A stretch of DNA of 64,000 bases from Octadecabacter sp. SW4 (GCF_008065155.1 NZ_CP042819.1:1674001-1738000); one strand, 5' to 3'; counted from the stretch's first letter, positions 27,706-38,303 are shown. Made by a program: numbers and translations. Notes: generated by a model not told the origin, from the sequence alone.

Positions 27706-29274
27706 ATGAAAACACTGCATTCCCTCTTGATGGCGGCAACATCTGCCGGCGCATTGCTGGCCGCGGCCCCCGCGTTTGCCCAAAACGTCATCACGGTCAA
27801 CACGGTCCAGATTTTCGGCACGGTCGATCCGGCAAAGATCAACGACTATACCGAATACATGGCCGGCGTGAATATGTACGAGGCGCTGACCACTCTCGAC
27901 GGTGACGGCGCGATCCAACCCCTGCTGGCCGAAAGCTGGGAGGTGTCGGACGACACCCTCACCTGGACCTTCACACTCAAAGAAGGCGCCCTGTTTCAGG
28001 ACGGAACTCCCGTCGAGGCCAAGGATGTCGTCTGGTCCATCGAACGCCTGATGGCCATCAACGAAGGCCCGTCCTACCTGTTCACCCCCGTCATGTCCGA
28101 GGGCGCGGTGACGGAAATCGACAACCGGACCGTGCAGATCGTTCTGGATGAGGTCTACACCCCATTCCTGACAACGACACCGATCCTTTTCGTGGTCAAT
28201 TCCGACCTCGTGCAGGAAAATGCCACCGATGATGACCCCTGGGGACAGGACTACCTTGCCAACAATTCCGCAGGCGCAGGGGCCTTCATGCTCGACAGCT
28301 GGAACCGCGGCGCATCCATGACGATGAAACGGTTTGAAGATTACCACCTTGGCTGGGACGATCAGGCCATCGACGAAGTTCGCTTTGTCGTCACCAACGA
28401 AGAAGCCACGGTCAAGGCACTGGCGCAGGCGGGCGAATTGTCCCTGTCCTCGGACGGGCAGGCACAGGAAACCTATGCCGCCATTGGCGCGCTGGACGAC
28501 TACCGCATCGTGGAATACCCCACGGCCACAAACTTCTACTTCAAGCTCAACAACCAGCGCCCGCCCACCGATGACCGCGACATCCGCCGCGCGCTTGCAC
28601 TGGCCACGGATTATGAAACAATCCGCGAATTCCTGCTGCCCGGTGAACCGCTTGCAGGGCCGATGCCGCCGGTTTTTGCAGACGCTTTCCCCGATGATGT
28701 GGCGCTGCCGGAATTCGATCTGGACGCCGCACGCGCCCTTGTCGAAGGGTCGTCTTATGGGGGGCAAGGGCCGATCGACATCGAAATGATGTACGTCGCA
28801 GGCCTGGCCTTCGAGGAAGAAATCGCACTCCTGCAAAAGTCGATCCTTGATTCCATCGGCTTCAACCTGATCCTCAAGCCCGAACCGTGGAACCGGATGA
28901 CCGAACTGGCGGGCAACGTCGATACCACGCCGCATATGACGCAGGTGTTCTACGGTGCCACCTATCCGTCACCGGACAGCTATTTCTTCAACCAGTTCCA
29001 TTCCGACGCGGCAGGCACATGGCAGTCGATGGACTGGGTTCTGGATGACGAAATCGACGCCATGATCGACGAGGCCCGCGAAACGGTCGACATCGACGCA
29101 CAGAACGCCATCTATGCCGACCTGCAGCGCAAGCTGGTCGATGATCAGGTGGCCGTCTTCGTTCTGACCCAGCGGTCCCAGCAAGCCCAGCACGCCTGTC
29201 TGGACGGCTTTACATGGGTGCCGATGCAAAGCTTCGAGTTCAATTTCCACACGATGAAATGGATCTGCGACTAA
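27706..29274 (+). CDS. Periplasmic substrate-binding protein, peptide/nickel class (SBP family 5)
   Basis: 522-aa exported binding protein. Start 27706 follows AAGGAG. Signal peptide residues 1-25 end AAAPAFAQ; no lipobox, so it is free in the periplasm. Family features are MYEALTTLDGDGAIQPLLAE, WTFTLKEGALFQDGTPVEAKDV, and NQRPPTDDRDIRRALALATD. It delivers the substrate to the two permeases. It is the last gene of the operon, where binding-protein genes are more often first. A terminator follows directly. Confidence 0.95.
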   Translation: MKTLHSLLMAATSAGALLAAAPAFAQNVITVNTVQIFGTVDPAKINDYTEYMAGVNMYEALTTLDGDGAIQPLLAESWEVSDDTLTWTFTLKEGALFQDGTPVEAKDVVWSIERLMAINEGPSYLFTPVMSEGAVTEIDNRTVQIVLDEVYTPFLTTTPILFVVNSDLVQENATDDDPWGQDYLANNSAGAGAFMLDSWNRGASMTMKRFEDYHLGWDDQAIDEVRFVVTNEEATVKALAQAGELSLSSDGQAQETYAAIGALDDYRIVEYPTATNFYFKLNNQRPPTDDRDIRRALALATDYETIREFLLPGEPLAGPMPPVFADAFPDDVALPEFDLDAARALVEGSSYGGQGPIDIEMMYVAGLAFEEEIALLQKSILDSIGFNLILKPEPWNRMTELAGNVDTTPHMTQVFYGATYPSPDSYFFNQFHSDAAGTWQSMDWVLDDEIDAMIDEARETVDIDAQNAIYADLQRKLVDDQVAVFVLTQRSQQAQHACLDGFTWVPMQSFEFNFHTMKWICD

Positions 29275-29289
29275 TCGTTCAAAGATCTG

Positions 29290-29327
29290 GCAGGCGGTAA
29301 TCTCTCAAGAGATTGCCGCCTGCGTTT
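29290..29327 (+). terminator. Rho-independent terminator of the transporter operon
   Basis: GCAGGCGG-T-AATCTC and GAGATT-G-CCGCCTGC form a 15-bp stem (one G-U pair) with a TCAA tetraloop, followed by GTTTAA. It lies 16 bp past the binding-protein stop. Confidence 0.85.
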
Positions 29328-29655
29328 AAGGTTGGGTCTGCGGCGAGGTGGTGACAGGACCATGACCAGGAAACTGCAAATCTGAATTTAGCCATCTTAA
29401 AGCCTGACTGTGGCGCAACTCCGAAACGTGGCTCAAGGTTTTCATGACGGCCAGCATGCGGGCGACACGGCTGCACTATCTGGGACGAGAAGTCCTGGTC
29501 CAGAAGAAATTGTTACCGACTTAACTCAAAAAGCGCGGCTCAAGTGTCCGTTCTTTGCTTTTCTGTTCCGCATAGCTTCAAAGCGACCGTTCGTGCTCTT
29601 GGCAGGACGTCTGCACTGGGCTCAAAGCGGCCACCGGACTAGCCGCCACAATAAC
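29328..29655. other. Intergenic region at the right edge of the transporter island
   Basis: About 330 bp with lower GC than its surroundings and no supported gene. Around 29545-29650 it carries words such as GTGTCCGTTCTTTGC and GGGCTCAAAGCGGCC, similar in kind to those near 18460-18490. These look like eroded copies of a short intergenic sequence common in the family. The adjoining gene at 29656 is on the minus strand, so this is the convergence zone of two units. Confidence 0.4.
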
Positions 29656-31182
29656 CTACTGCGCCATCAGCACGGCCGAGGTGGGCGCGACCGAAACCTG
29701 CCCTGCCCGGTTCGCGGTTCCCCAAAGGATCAGCGCTGAAATCGTATTGGGGCGCAGGCGGCCCAGCAACACAACGCCGCTTTCCTTGCGCGCCTGAAAC
29801 GCGGCCTGATCAAGGAACCGCCGGATCACCTGGGCATCCTGATCTTCGCTGTCCAGATCGCGGTAGATCACTGCCGCTGGCACCTGTGCCCTTTCGGCCT
29901 CGCGCAGCGCCTGATTAAGCCCCTGCGATACCGTCACAAGCCCGCGCCCGTCCGCAGCCAGTATCTCTATTGCCTGACGGGTGACAGCCGCGTCTGCCTG
30001 CAATCCGCCCTCGCCGCCGTCCAGAACCAGCACCGCCTCGGGCAAGGCGGCGAAATAGGCGGCAAAGGCGATTTCGACATCGCTGGGCGCGGCCCCGCGC
30101 GGCAGGTCCACGACAGCCGCCACTTCCAATCCGGCCGCGCGGTAAGCGGCCATTCTCTCGGCCACGCCCGCCACGCTGGGATCAAGCGCGATCGTCACCG
30201 GAAACGGCAACCCCGCCAGTGCAGCCGAAGCACCGGGCATCATGTCGTCGTCTATCAGAATCACCGATAACAGCGGCTTGCCTTCGGGGTTGTCATGCTC
30301 GGCGGCAAAGCGTTCCAGCGCGGGGGCGATTTGGGTGGGCTGTTCCTGGCTGACCTCTTCGGTTTGCGCGGCGCCGGGGCGGCGAATGATCACGCCGCTA
30401 CCCTCGACGGTTGGCAAGGCGGCGGTATCGCCCTGCAACTGGAATGACGGTGCGGATTCGGGGGCGAATGTTTCGCCGGTCTCGACCCCATCCTCGCGGA
30501 TCACCGGCGTATCATCGCCCAGATCGATGATCACGAATTCCTCGGGCTCAAGCGCCGGGTCGGCGGGTTGGCCCGCGTCGCTGCTTTCGGCTGCGACAGG
30601 TTGCTCGCTGTCAGGTTCGCTAGCATCGGATTGATCGGCGTCAGGTTCGGCCCCGCTTGCGGGCTCCGTCACAACCTCCGCATCACGTTCGTCAAACGCC
30701 GTGTCATCCACGACAACAGGCGCGACCGGCTGGGCAGGTTCGGTTGACAGGGTGATGTCGGCCTCGGTCTGGGGCACCGCGGGCGCGATGCTTTGCGGCG
30801 AGGGCAAGACGGGTTCCACGCTGCTGTCCAGATCAACCAGCGGGGTTTCGCCACCCGACTCCGGTGTGCCCAGATCGGCGTCCAACACACCGGTCTGCGG
30901 CACATCAGCGGGGGTTGTATCGGCCATCGGCGCAGCGGTGTCTGCACTGGGCGTATCCACGGTCGGTGCCACACCAAGGGTCGGCCCGTCCTCCATTGCC
31001 TCGACTGTGGCAGGGGCGGTGCTGGGCGCGACATCGCCGCTTGCGGCCGCCGGGGCCTCTACCTGCGGGCGCGCGGGGGGCGTATTGCCCGCAGGCTGCG
31101 GTGCCATCAGTGAAGCCGTCGCAACTGCAATCCCCGACACGAATATGCCCGAAAATATGCCTAGAAAGAATCCGCGTCCCAC
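29656..31182 (-). CDS. Divergent polysaccharide deacetylase family protein
   Basis: 508-aa exported protein. An N-terminal hydrophobic anchor (residues 4-27) is followed by about 230 residues of Pro/Ala/Asp/Glu-rich low-complexity linker. The C-terminal domain (about 290-500) has SVILIDDDMMPGASAALAGL and VTIALDPSVAGVAERMAAYRAAGLEV, the YibQ-like divergent deacetylase pattern. Canonical metal-binding HxxxH residues of true NodB deacetylases are not seen. Starts with GTG after GAGGCGGG. Presumed envelope function. Confidence 0.82.
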   Translation of the reverse strand: MGRGFFLGIFSGIFVSGIAVATASLMAPQPAGNTPPARPQVEAPAAASGDVAPSTAPATVEAMEDGPTLGVAPTVDTPSADTAAPMADTTPADVPQTGVLDADLGTPESGGETPLVDLDSSVEPVLPSPQSIAPAVPQTEADITLSTEPAQPVAPVVVDDTAFDERDAEVVTEPASGAEPDADQSDASEPDSEQPVAAESSDAGQPADPALEPEEFVIIDLGDDTPVIREDGVETGETFAPESAPSFQLQGDTAALPTVEGSGVIIRRPGAAQTEEVSQEQPTQIAPALERFAAEHDNPEGKPLLSVILIDDDMMPGASAALAGLPFPVTIALDPSVAGVAERMAAYRAAGLEVAAVVDLPRGAAPSDVEIAFAAYFAALPEAVLVLDGGEGGLQADAAVTRQAIEILAADGRGLVTVSQGLNQALREAERAQVPAAVIYRDLDSEDQDAQVIRRFLDQAAFQARKESGVVLLGRLRPNTISALILWGTANRAGQVSVAPTSAVLMAQ

Positions 31183-31324
31183 GTCGTGCCCGCCTCGCTG
31201 CCGTCATTGCCCTGTGCGGGCTGCCTCGGACCTTGACGATTGCTTGCGCCTTGGCCCATGTATCGCCAGACTATACCGCGACCACACGGGGCGACGGTAG
31301 CCCCCAATTTGCGCAAGGCCCGAT

Positions 31325-31912
31325 ATGCTGCTTTTGATCGATAACTACGACAGTTTCACCTATAATCTGGTGCATTATCTGGGCGAACTTGGCGCGGATG
31401 TGGTTGTGAAACGCAACGATGCGCTGGACGTCCAAGAGGCCATGGGCATGGGTGCGGATGCGATCCTGCTCTCGCCCGGTCCCTGCGATCCTGCACAGGC
31501 CGGGATCTGTCTGGCGCTGACACAGGCGGCGGCGGACACCAAAACGCCACTCATGGGGGTTTGTCTGGGCCATCAAACCATCGGCGAGGCCTTTGGCGGC
31601 AGGGTCGTGCGCTGCCACGAGATCGTGCATGGCAAGATGGGCGCGATGCAGCACAGCGGCAAGGGGCTGTTCGCCGGATTGCCCAGCCCGTTCGAGGCCA
31701 CCCGCTATCATTCCCTGATCGTCGAGCGTGCCACCCTGCCTGACTGTCTCGACATCACCGCCGAACTGGCCGATGGCACCATCATGGGGCTGCAACACAA
31801 GACCCTACCGATCCACGGCGTGCAGTTCCACCCCGAAAGCATCGCCTCGCAGCATGGCCACAAGCTGTTGGGCAATTTTCTTGACCTGGCCAAGCTGAGG
31901 ACCACCGCATGA
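31325..31912 (+). CDS. trpG: Anthranilate synthase component II (glutamine amidotransferase)
   Basis: 195-aa class I amidotransferase that releases ammonia from glutamine for Trp[18 protein letters not shown] at the N-terminus, the nucleophile in [16 protein letters not shown], and the His-Glu of the triad in [12 protein letters not shown]. First of the trpG-trpD-trpC-moaC-moeA run, with overlapping start/stop codons. trpE lies 13 kb upstream, beyond the transporter island. Confidence 0.96.
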   Translation: MLLLIDNYDSFTYNLVHYLGELGADVVVKRNDALDVQEAMGMGADAILLSPGPCDPAQAGICLALTQAAADTKTPLMGVCLGHQTIGEAFGGRVVRCHEIVHGKMGAMQHSGKGLFAGLPSPFEATRYHSLIVERATLPDCLDITAELADGTIMGLQHKTLPIHGVQFHPESIASQHGHKLLGNFLDLAKLRTTA

Positions 31913-32925
31913 GCGACAAGATGAAGCCGCTGATTTTCGCCGCCTCCGAGGGGCCATTGTCGCGCGCGCAGGCCAATCAGGCCTTTGAATTGCTGTTCGA
32001 AGGGCTGGCCACCCCCGCCCAGATCGGCGGCTTCCTGATGGCGATGCGGGCACGCGGCGAAAGTGTCGCCGAATACGCCGCCGCCGCCGCCGCGATGCGC
32101 GCCAAATGCGTCCCCGTGACAGCCCCCGCGGGCGCGATGGATATCGTCGGCACCGGCGGTGATGGCCTCGGAACGCTGAACATCTCCACGGCCACCGCCT
32201 TTGTCGTGGCAGGCGCTGGCGTGCCGGTCGCCAAACACGGCAATCGCAACCTGTCGTCGAAATCCGGCGCGGCGGATGCATTGGGTGTGATCGGGATTGA
32301 TGTCATGGTTGGCCCAGACGTGGTGCAGCGCGGGCTGGCCGAGGCGGGCATCGGCTTCATGATGGCGCCCATGCACCATCCGGCGATGAAACATGTGGGG
32401 CCGGTCCGCGCCGAACTCGGGTGCAAGACGATCTTTAACATCCTTGGCCCGCTGACCAATCCCGCAGGCGTCAAACGCCAGCTGACCGGGGCCTTCGCGC
32501 CCGACCTGATCTTTCCGATGGCCGAAACCCTGTTGGACCTTGGCAGCGAAAAGGCTTGGTTGGTGCATGGCAATGACGGCATGGACGAGGTGTCGATCAC
32601 CGGCACCACCGCCGTTGCCGCGCTGGAAAACGGCCAGATCACGGCGATGGAAATCCACCCCGAGGACGCGGGCCTGCCCGCCTATCGGCTGCGCGATATC
32701 CTTGGCGGATCACCTCAGGAAAATGGCGCGGCCCTCATGGGGTTGATGGGCGGTGAAACCGGGGCCTACCGCGATGCGGTCCTGCTGAACGCCGCTGCCG
32801 CCCTGATCATCGCCGACCGCGCTGCAACCCTGAAAGACGGTGTCGACATCGCCCGCGAAAGCATTGACAGCGGGGCCGCGAAACGCGCTGTCACCACACT
32901 TGCCAAGATCACCCAAGGGGGTTGA
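31909..32925 (+). CDS. trpD: Anthranilate phosphoribosyltransferase
   Basis: Joins anthranilate to PRPP in tryptophan synthesis. 338 aa, normal length. [22 protein letters not shown] is split here by the PRPP-binding GTGGD loop; [17 protein letters not shown] and [12 protein letters not shown] are further signatures. Starts at an ATGA overlap with trpG and ends directly before trpC. Confidence 0.96.
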   Translation: MSDKMKPLIFAASEGPLSRAQANQAFELLFEGLATPAQIGGFLMAMRARGESVAEYAAAAAAMRAKCVPVTAPAGAMDIVGTGGDGLGTLNISTATAFVVAGAGVPVAKHGNRNLSSKSGAADALGVIGIDVMVGPDVVQRGLAEAGIGFMMAPMHHPAMKHVGPVRAELGCKTIFNILGPLTNPAGVKRQLTGAFAPDLIFPMAETLLDLGSEKAWLVHGNDGMDEVSITGTTAVAALENGQITAMEIHPEDAGLPAYRLRDILGGSPQENGAALMGLMGGETGAYRDAVLLNAAAALIIADRAATLKDGVDIARESIDSGAAKRAVTTLAKITQGG

Positions 32926-33732
32926 ATGGATATTCTCGACAAAATCAAAGCCTACAAACTGGAGGAGGTCGCCGCGCGCCAAGCCGCCCGCCCCCTGACA
33001 GACGTCGAAGATGCGGCCCGCGCCGCCAGTCCGACCCGCGGCTTCGCCGACCGTCTGGTCGAGGCGAGCCGCGAAGGCTATGGCCTGATCGCCGAGATCA
33101 AGAAAGCCAGCCCTTCCAAAGGGCTGATCCGCGCGGATTTCGACCCTGCCGCATTGGCCGACGCCTATGCCACGGGGGGGGCCACCTGCCTGTCGGTCCT
33201 CACCGATACGCCGTCCTTTCAGGGGGCCGATGATTATCTGATCGCCGCGCGCAATGCCTGCGACCTGCCGGTGCTGCGCAAGGATTTCATGTATGACACC
33301 TATCAGGTCGCCGAGGCCCGCGCGATGGGCGCCGATTGCATCCTGATCATCATGGCCAGCGTCAGCGACACCCAGGCAATCGAGCTGGAAGAGGCCGCGA
33401 TTGCTTGGGGCATGGATGTGCTGATCGAAGTGCATGACGCCCCCGAACTTGAGCGTGCGACCGCGCTGAAATCGCCGCTGATGGGGATCAACAACCGCAA
33501 CCTCAAGACCTTTGAAACGACGCTCGATACCACCCGCACCCTCTCGAAACTGGTGCCGGCGGATCGTGTGATCGTCTGCGAAAGCGGCCTGACAACACCC
33601 GAAGAGCTGGCCGAAATGGCGATGTATGGCGCGCGGTGTTTTCTGATCGGCGAAAGCCTGATGCGCCAGGATGATGTGGCCGCCGCAACCCGCACGCTGA
33701 TCGCCAATCCCCTGACCGCAGGCGGCATGTGA
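32926..33732 (+). CDS. trpC: Indole-3-glycerol phosphate synthase
   Basis: Closes the indole ring from CdRP. 268-aa TIM barrel with [42 protein letters not shown] and [18 protein letters not shown], where the lysines and glutamates of the active site lie. Starts immediately after the trpD stop with GGGGG as ribosome binding site. Its stop overlaps moaC. Confidence 0.96.
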   Translation: MDILDKIKAYKLEEVAARQAARPLTDVEDAARAASPTRGFADRLVEASREGYGLIAEIKKASPSKGLIRADFDPAALADAYATGGATCLSVLTDTPSFQGADDYLIAARNACDLPVLRKDFMYDTYQVAEARAMGADCILIIMASVSDTQAIELEEAAIAWGMDVLIEVHDAPELERATALKSPLMGINNRNLKTFETTLDTTRTLSKLVPADRVIVCESGLTTPEELAEMAMYGARCFLIGESLMRQDDVAAATRTLIANPLTAGGM

Positions 33733-34208
33733 TGGGCGATAAACTCAGCCATTTTGACGGCGCGGGCCATGCGCATATGGTCGATGTCTCCGACAAGGAC
33801 TTCACCGACCGGATCGCCGTCGCCGAGGGCCATATCACCATGACGTCGGCCACGCTCGCGATGATCGTCGCGGGACGCGCGGGCAAGGGTGACGTGTTGG
33901 GCATCGCGCGGCTGGCGGGGATCATGGGGGCAAAAAAGACCTCGGAGCTGATCCCGCTCTGCCACCCGCTGCCCATCACCAAGGTCGCGGTGGATCTGAC
34001 CCCCGACGACAGACTGCCGGGCCTGCGCATCACTGCCACCGTGAAAACCACCGGCCAGACCGGCGTGGAAATGGAGGCGCTGACAGCCGTATCTGTGGCC
34101 GCCCTCACGGTGCATGACATGGTCAAGGCCGTGCAAAAGGACATGGTGATCGGTGGTATCCGCGTGACCCTGAAAGACGGCGGCAAATCGGGACGGTTCA
34201 TGGCATGA
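33732..34208 (+). CDS. moaC: Cyclic pyranopterin monophosphate synthase
   Basis: Second step of molybdenum cofactor synthesis, making cPMP from the MoaA product. 158 aa. [18 protein letters not shown], the [17 protein letters not shown] active-site stretch and [20 protein letters not shown] are characteristic. ATG 33732 overlaps the trpC stop (TGATG); a GTG at 33729 is an alternative start. Confidence 0.95.
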   Translation: MGDKLSHFDGAGHAHMVDVSDKDFTDRIAVAEGHITMTSATLAMIVAGRAGKGDVLGIARLAGIMGAKKTSELIPLCHPLPITKVAVDLTPDDRLPGLRITATVKTTGQTGVEMEALTAVSVAALTVHDMVKAVQKDMVIGGIRVTLKDGGKSGRFMA

Positions 34209-35377
34209 TCTCTGTTGCCGATGCCCTTGCTGCCCTGTTCGATCTGGTCACGCCGATGGACATCGAGGAAGTGGCCCTGACCGATGCTGCGGGGCGCACC
34301 CTTGCCCGGCCGCTGCAGGCGCGCCGTGATCAGCCACCGTTTTCGGCCTCGGCGATGGATGGCTATGCGCTGCGCAGTGGCGATGTGGCTTTGGGGGCGA
34401 CACTGGAGGTGATTGGCGAATCTGCCGCCGGTCACGGGTTTGACGGCCATGTTGGAGTAGGTCAGGCGGCGCGGATCTTCACCGGCGCCCCCTTGCCCGC
34501 CGGGGCTGACCGGGTTGTCATTCAGGAAGACGTCACGCGGACCGGCGACCGGATCACCATCACCGATCACCCCAGTGACAACCATAACGTCCGCCCGCTG
34601 GGCGCGGATTTCCGCATCGGCGACACGCTTGCAGCACCGCGCGTGCTGACCCCGTCGGATGTGGCGCTGATCGCGGCGATGAATATCGCGCGCGTCCCGG
34701 TCACGCGCCGCCCGATTGTCGCGATTATCGCCACGGGGGATGAACTGGTGCAGCCGGGTGAAACACCGGGTGTGGACCAGATCATCGCCTCGAACAGTTA
34801 CGGATTGCACGCGCTTGTCACGGCTGCGGGGGCCGAGGCGCGCTTGCTGCCGATTGCCGGCGATGACCTTGATGAAATCAGACAGGTGTTCGATCTGGCG
34901 CGTGGTGCGGACCTGATCCTGACCATCGGCGGGGCCTCGGTGGGCGATCACGATCTGGTCGGTCCGGCGGCAGAAAGCCTTGGGATGGCGCGCGCCTTTT
35001 ACAAGGTGGCCATGCGCCCGGGCAAACCGTTGATGGCGGGCAAACTGGGCGACGCAATGATGATCGGCCTGCCGGGCAATCCGGTATCGGCGATGGTCTG
35101 TGGCCATGTGTTCGTGGTGCCGGTGATCCGCGCGATGCTGGGGTTGGGCCATGCGCCCGCCCCGCGTGTCACCGCGCCCCTTGCCGCCGCACTTGCAGCC
35201 AACGGGCCGCGCGAACACTACCTGCGCGGCGTGGTCAGTGCGCAGGGCGCGCGCGCCTTTGATAAACAGGACAGTTCACTGCTGACCGTCCTGTCGGATG
35301 CAAACTGCCTGATCGTGCAGCCACCAAACGGCCCCGCGCAGAACCCTGGCGAAATGGTCGATATCCTGATGCTTTGA
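34205..35377 (+). CDS. moeA: Molybdopterin molybdenumtransferase
   Basis: Inserts molybdate into adenylylated molybdopterin. 390 aa. Signatures are [57 protein letters not shown] and [17 protein letters not shown] overlap with moaC. Last gene before the lexA promoter. Confidence 0.96.
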   Translation: MISVADALAALFDLVTPMDIEEVALTDAAGRTLARPLQARRDQPPFSASAMDGYALRSGDVALGATLEVIGESAAGHGFDGHVGVGQAARIFTGAPLPAGADRVVIQEDVTRTGDRITITDHPSDNHNVRPLGADFRIGDTLAAPRVLTPSDVALIAAMNIARVPVTRRPIVAIIATGDELVQPGETPGVDQIIASNSYGLHALVTAAGAEARLLPIAGDDLDEIRQVFDLARGADLILTIGGASVGDHDLVGPAAESLGMARAFYKVAMRPGKPLMAGKLGDAMMIGLPGNPVSAMVCGHVFVVPVIRAMLGLGHAPAPRVTAPLAAALAANGPREHYLRGVVSAQGARAFDKQDSSLLTVLSDANCLIVQPPNGPAQNPGEMVDILML

Positions 35378-35385
35378 CGACCCCG

Positions 35386-35414
35386 TTGACACAAAACGGG
35401 AACATGCGTAGAAC
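35386..35414 (+). promoter_or_regulatory. lexA promoter
   Basis: TTGACA (35386-35391), a 17-bp spacer and TAGAAC (35409-35414) read as a sigma-70-type promoter just after moeA. The SOS box covers the spacer end and the -10. Confidence 0.65.
35400..35414 (+). promoter_or_regulatory. SOS box (LexA operator), GAAC-N7-GAAC
   Basis: GAAC at 35400-35403 and again at 35411-35414 with seven bases between. This is the reverse complement of GTTC-N7-GTTC, the LexA-binding direct repeat established for alphaproteobacteria. It overlaps the -10 of the lexA promoter, consistent with autoregulation. Confidence 0.9.
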
Positions 35415-35447
35415 ATAGGCAAAACGTATGCAGATCAGGAGAACATG

Positions 35448-36142
35448 ATGCTGACCAAGAAACAGCTCGACCTGCTGGAGTTCATCCAGAAACGGGTGCA
35501 GCGCGATGGCGTCCCCCCAGCTTTGACGAAATGAAAGAAGCGCTTGATCTGCGCTCGAAATCGGGCATCCACCGGCTGATTACAGCGCTTGAGGAACGCG
35601 GCTTTATCCGCCGCCTTGCCCACCGCGCCCGCGCCCTTGAAATTATCAAACTGCCCGAGGCGATGGGCGGCGAAGCCACCAGCGGCTTTACCCCCCGCGT
35701 CATTGACGGCGACCGCCCCGATAGCACCCCGGCAAACGCCATTCCGGTCGAGGCTGCGGGCGCGATCGAACTGCCAGTGATGGGCCGGATTGCCGCCGGT
35801 GTGCCAATCGCCGCCATTTCCGAAGTGTCCCACAACGTGGCTGTACCGCAGGCGATGCTGGGCGCGGGCGAACACTATGCCCTTGAAGTCAAAGGCGATT
35901 CGATGATCGACGCGGGCATCAACGATGGCGACACCGTGATCGTGCGCGAAACCAGCCATGCGGATAACGGCGATATTGTCGTCGCTTTGGTCGAGGACGC
36001 CGAGGCGACCCTGAAACGCTATCGCCGCAACGGTGCCTCGATTGCGCTTGAAGCGGCAAATCCGGCTTATGAAACCCGCGTATTCCGCGATGATCAGGTC
36101 AAGGTGCAGGGCAAGCTGGTCGGGCTGATCCGCTCTTACTGA
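35448..36142 (+). pseudogene. lexA: LexA repressor gene with an apparent one-base deletion
   Basis: SOS repressor and self-cleaving protease. From the ATG at 35448 (AGGAG upstream) the frame reads [20 protein letters not shown] then GVPP, and stops at 35534. The rest of LexA continues in another frame from [10 protein letters not shown]. One extra C in the C-run at 35513-35518 would restore a continuous protein of about 231 aa, normal for the family. Downstream parts are intact: winged helix ([18 protein letters not shown]), Ala-Gly cleavage site (RIAAGVPIA), catalytic Ser (KGDSMIDAG) and Lys (EATLKRYRR). An internal start at 35531 could give 203 aa lacking the first helix but has no ribosome binding site. 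Sequencing error in a homopolymer is as likely as a real mutation. Confidence 0.85.
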
Positions 36143-38226
36143 CCGGACAGCAGCGCGATCAGGCCACGGCGTGGCCCAAGGGCCGCGTTGCGCAGTTCCG
36201 GCGTGTTCCACAATCTGTCACCGGTGCGTGCGCGCGCCGTTTCCAGCACTAATGTGCCGTCAATGACGCGGCCCGCCACGGCCCCGTCACGGCGCAGGGC
36301 ATTGATGTCGATCACGGTGCAAGGGCGGCTTGCAACCTCTTGATTGGTCACCAGAATATCTGCGCCGCCACAGCCATCAAGCGCCGCAAGGTTGCGCGCG
36401 CCGGTCATGTGCAGCACCTGCTGCCCGCCCACCGTCGCGCGGCTGATCCGATCCTGGGTTTCCATGCCGCCCCGCGCAAAGGCTGCATCCTGCGCCACCG
36501 GCGCGCCATCATTTTCAAGCCATATCTCTGCTGAAAACCCATCACCGCGCGCCTTGTTCAGATCGCGCCCCTCCGGGCCCATCACCCCAATCAACCCTCC
36601 GCTTTCGGCGATCAGCAAGGCGGGGCGTTCGCTTTGCACCCAGAGCAGGGCCGCCAACAGCCCAACGGCCAGCCCCGACCAGCGCAACCGCCCCTGCCAC
36701 AGCACCACGATCAGCCCGGCCAGCGCGATCAGTGGCAACACGACCGGATCGGGCGCGGGCACATAGTTGACGGCACCATCCATATTGGCCACGCGATCCG
36801 CGACCCCCAGAATCCAGCGCAGTCCCCAGGCCATCGGCACGAAGCCGATCTGCGACAACCCCAGCGGCGCAAGGCAAACCGCCAGCACGGCGGCGGGCAT
36901 GACCAGCACCCCCATCAAGGGCACGCTCAGCAAATTGGCGATCAAGCCAAACTGCGCGAACTGGTTGAACTGCGCCGCCGCAAAGGGCGCGGTCGCCAGC
37001 CCCGCCACAAGCGAGGACACAAACACCGCCCCCACCGCGCGCAGCCATTTGGGCAGGTATGATTGATCAAACCGGCGCAGCAGGCCAAAGACCGCAACAA
37101 GGGCGGTGGTCGCCGCGAATGACATCTGGAACCCGGGTCCGGACAAGGCCTCGGGGCGCAGCACCAGCACGATCACCGCCGCCATCGCCACGGCGCGCAG
37201 GGTCAAGGCGCGCCGGTTCAGCAAGATCGCCACGAACATCACCGCAACCATGATAAAGGCGCGTTCCGTTGCCACGTTCCCGCCCGACAGCGCCAGATAG
37301 CCGGCCCCCACCATCAGGGCCACCACGGCCGCGATCTTGCGCACCGGCCAGCGCAGGGCCACCCCAGGGATCAACGCCAGCCCATAGCGCATCAGCGCAA
37401 AGACAAACCCCGTCAACAGCCCCATATGCAGCCCCGAAATCGCCAGCAGATGCGCAAGGTTCGCAGCGCGCAGATCACGCAGCGTGCCCTGCCCCATCGC
37501 GGCGCGGTCGCCAGTCATGATCGCAGCGGCAAAAGCCCCCGCCTCGCCCGCAATCGCGCGCTGAACCCACGCGGACATCGCCATGCGTTGTTTGTAAATC
37601 CACAGGCCCGCGCCATCCGCCGGGGCCAGTTGCAGAACCGGGGTGCGGGTATATCCCACGGCCCCCAGACCGGAAAACCACGCCATGCGTCGGAAATCGA
37701 AACCGCCCGGTTCGACGGGCCCCGAGGGTGGCGACAAATGCCCTGTCATGATCACCACCATCCCAGGTTCGGGCGTGATGTAGGACGTTTCGCCATGCAG
37801 CGATACCCGCACACGATCAGGCGTGCGCGCAGGCGAGACCCGCGCCAGCACCACCCGATCCAGCGTCAGGCGCGGCACGTCACTGACCGAACGGTCAATC
37901 GCAACGATCCGCCCTTCGATCGGACCATAATAACGCCAGCCCAGCACCGGTTCACCGACCCGCTGCGCCCGCGCGCCCGCCAGCACGAACCCCAGCGCCA
38001 CAAGTGCAAGAAAGAAACAGAGCGGCCGCCAGATCAATGGCACAACCCGTGCCAGGACCAGCGCCGCCACACCCGCCGCCGAGACCAGCGCGTAGGTGGC
38101 AAACCCCGGCTCGACCTTGGCGAGGAAATACCAGCCGATGCCGCAGGCCAAAGCCACCGGCACCCAGCCGAACATATGCCCGCGCTGCGCAAGGATTGTC
38201 GCCTGCAAATGCTGTGTCAGGCCCAC
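36136..38226 (-). CDS. comEC: ComEC/Rec2 family competence protein
   Basis: 696-aa polytopic membrane protein expected to form the DNA-uptake channel. The N-terminal part has two membrane helices and a DUF4131-like soluble domain ([19 protein letters not shown]). The core competence domain begins near residue 225 with [11 protein letters not shown] and [22 protein letters not shown], the family hallmark. The C-terminal lactamase-like domain is present in reduced form ([23 protein letters not shown]). Starts with GTG at 38226. Its end overlaps the convergent lexA by 7 bp. In this family it may serve uptake of gene-transfer-agent DNA. Confidence 0.92.
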   Translation of the reverse strand: MGLTQHLQATILAQRGHMFGWVPVALACGIGWYFLAKVEPGFATYALVSAAGVAALVLARVVPLIWRPLCFFLALVALGFVLAGARAQRVGEPVLGWRYYGPIEGRIVAIDRSVSDVPRLTLDRVVLARVSPARTPDRVRVSLHGETSYITPEPGMVVIMTGHLSPPSGPVEPGGFDFRRMAWFSGLGAVGYTRTPVLQLAPADGAGLWIYKQRMAMSAWVQRAIAGEAGAFAAAIMTGDRAAMGQGTLRDLRAANLAHLLAISGLHMGLLTGFVFALMRYGLALIPGVALRWPVRKIAAVVALMVGAGYLALSGGNVATERAFIMVAVMFVAILLNRRALTLRAVAMAAVIVLVLRPEALSGPGFQMSFAATTALVAVFGLLRRFDQSYLPKWLRAVGAVFVSSLVAGLATAPFAAAQFNQFAQFGLIANLLSVPLMGVLVMPAAVLAVCLAPLGLSQIGFVPMAWGLRWILGVADRVANMDGAVNYVPAPDPVVLPLIALAGLIVVLWQGRLRWSGLAVGLLAALLWVQSERPALLIAESGGLIGVMGPEGRDLNKARGDGFSAEIWLENDGAPVAQDAAFARGGMETQDRISRATVGGQQVLHMTGARNLAALDGCGGADILVTNQEVASRPCTVIDINALRRDGAVAGRVIDGTLVLETARARTGDRLWNTPELRNAALGPRRGLIALLSGQ

Positions 38227-38303
38227 TTGTCCTCTGACCCCCGCCTTAGTATCCCCAAGGCCAGAGCTTAGTCCCGTCTTGGTTAGCGAAAGGTTAATTC
38301 CCC

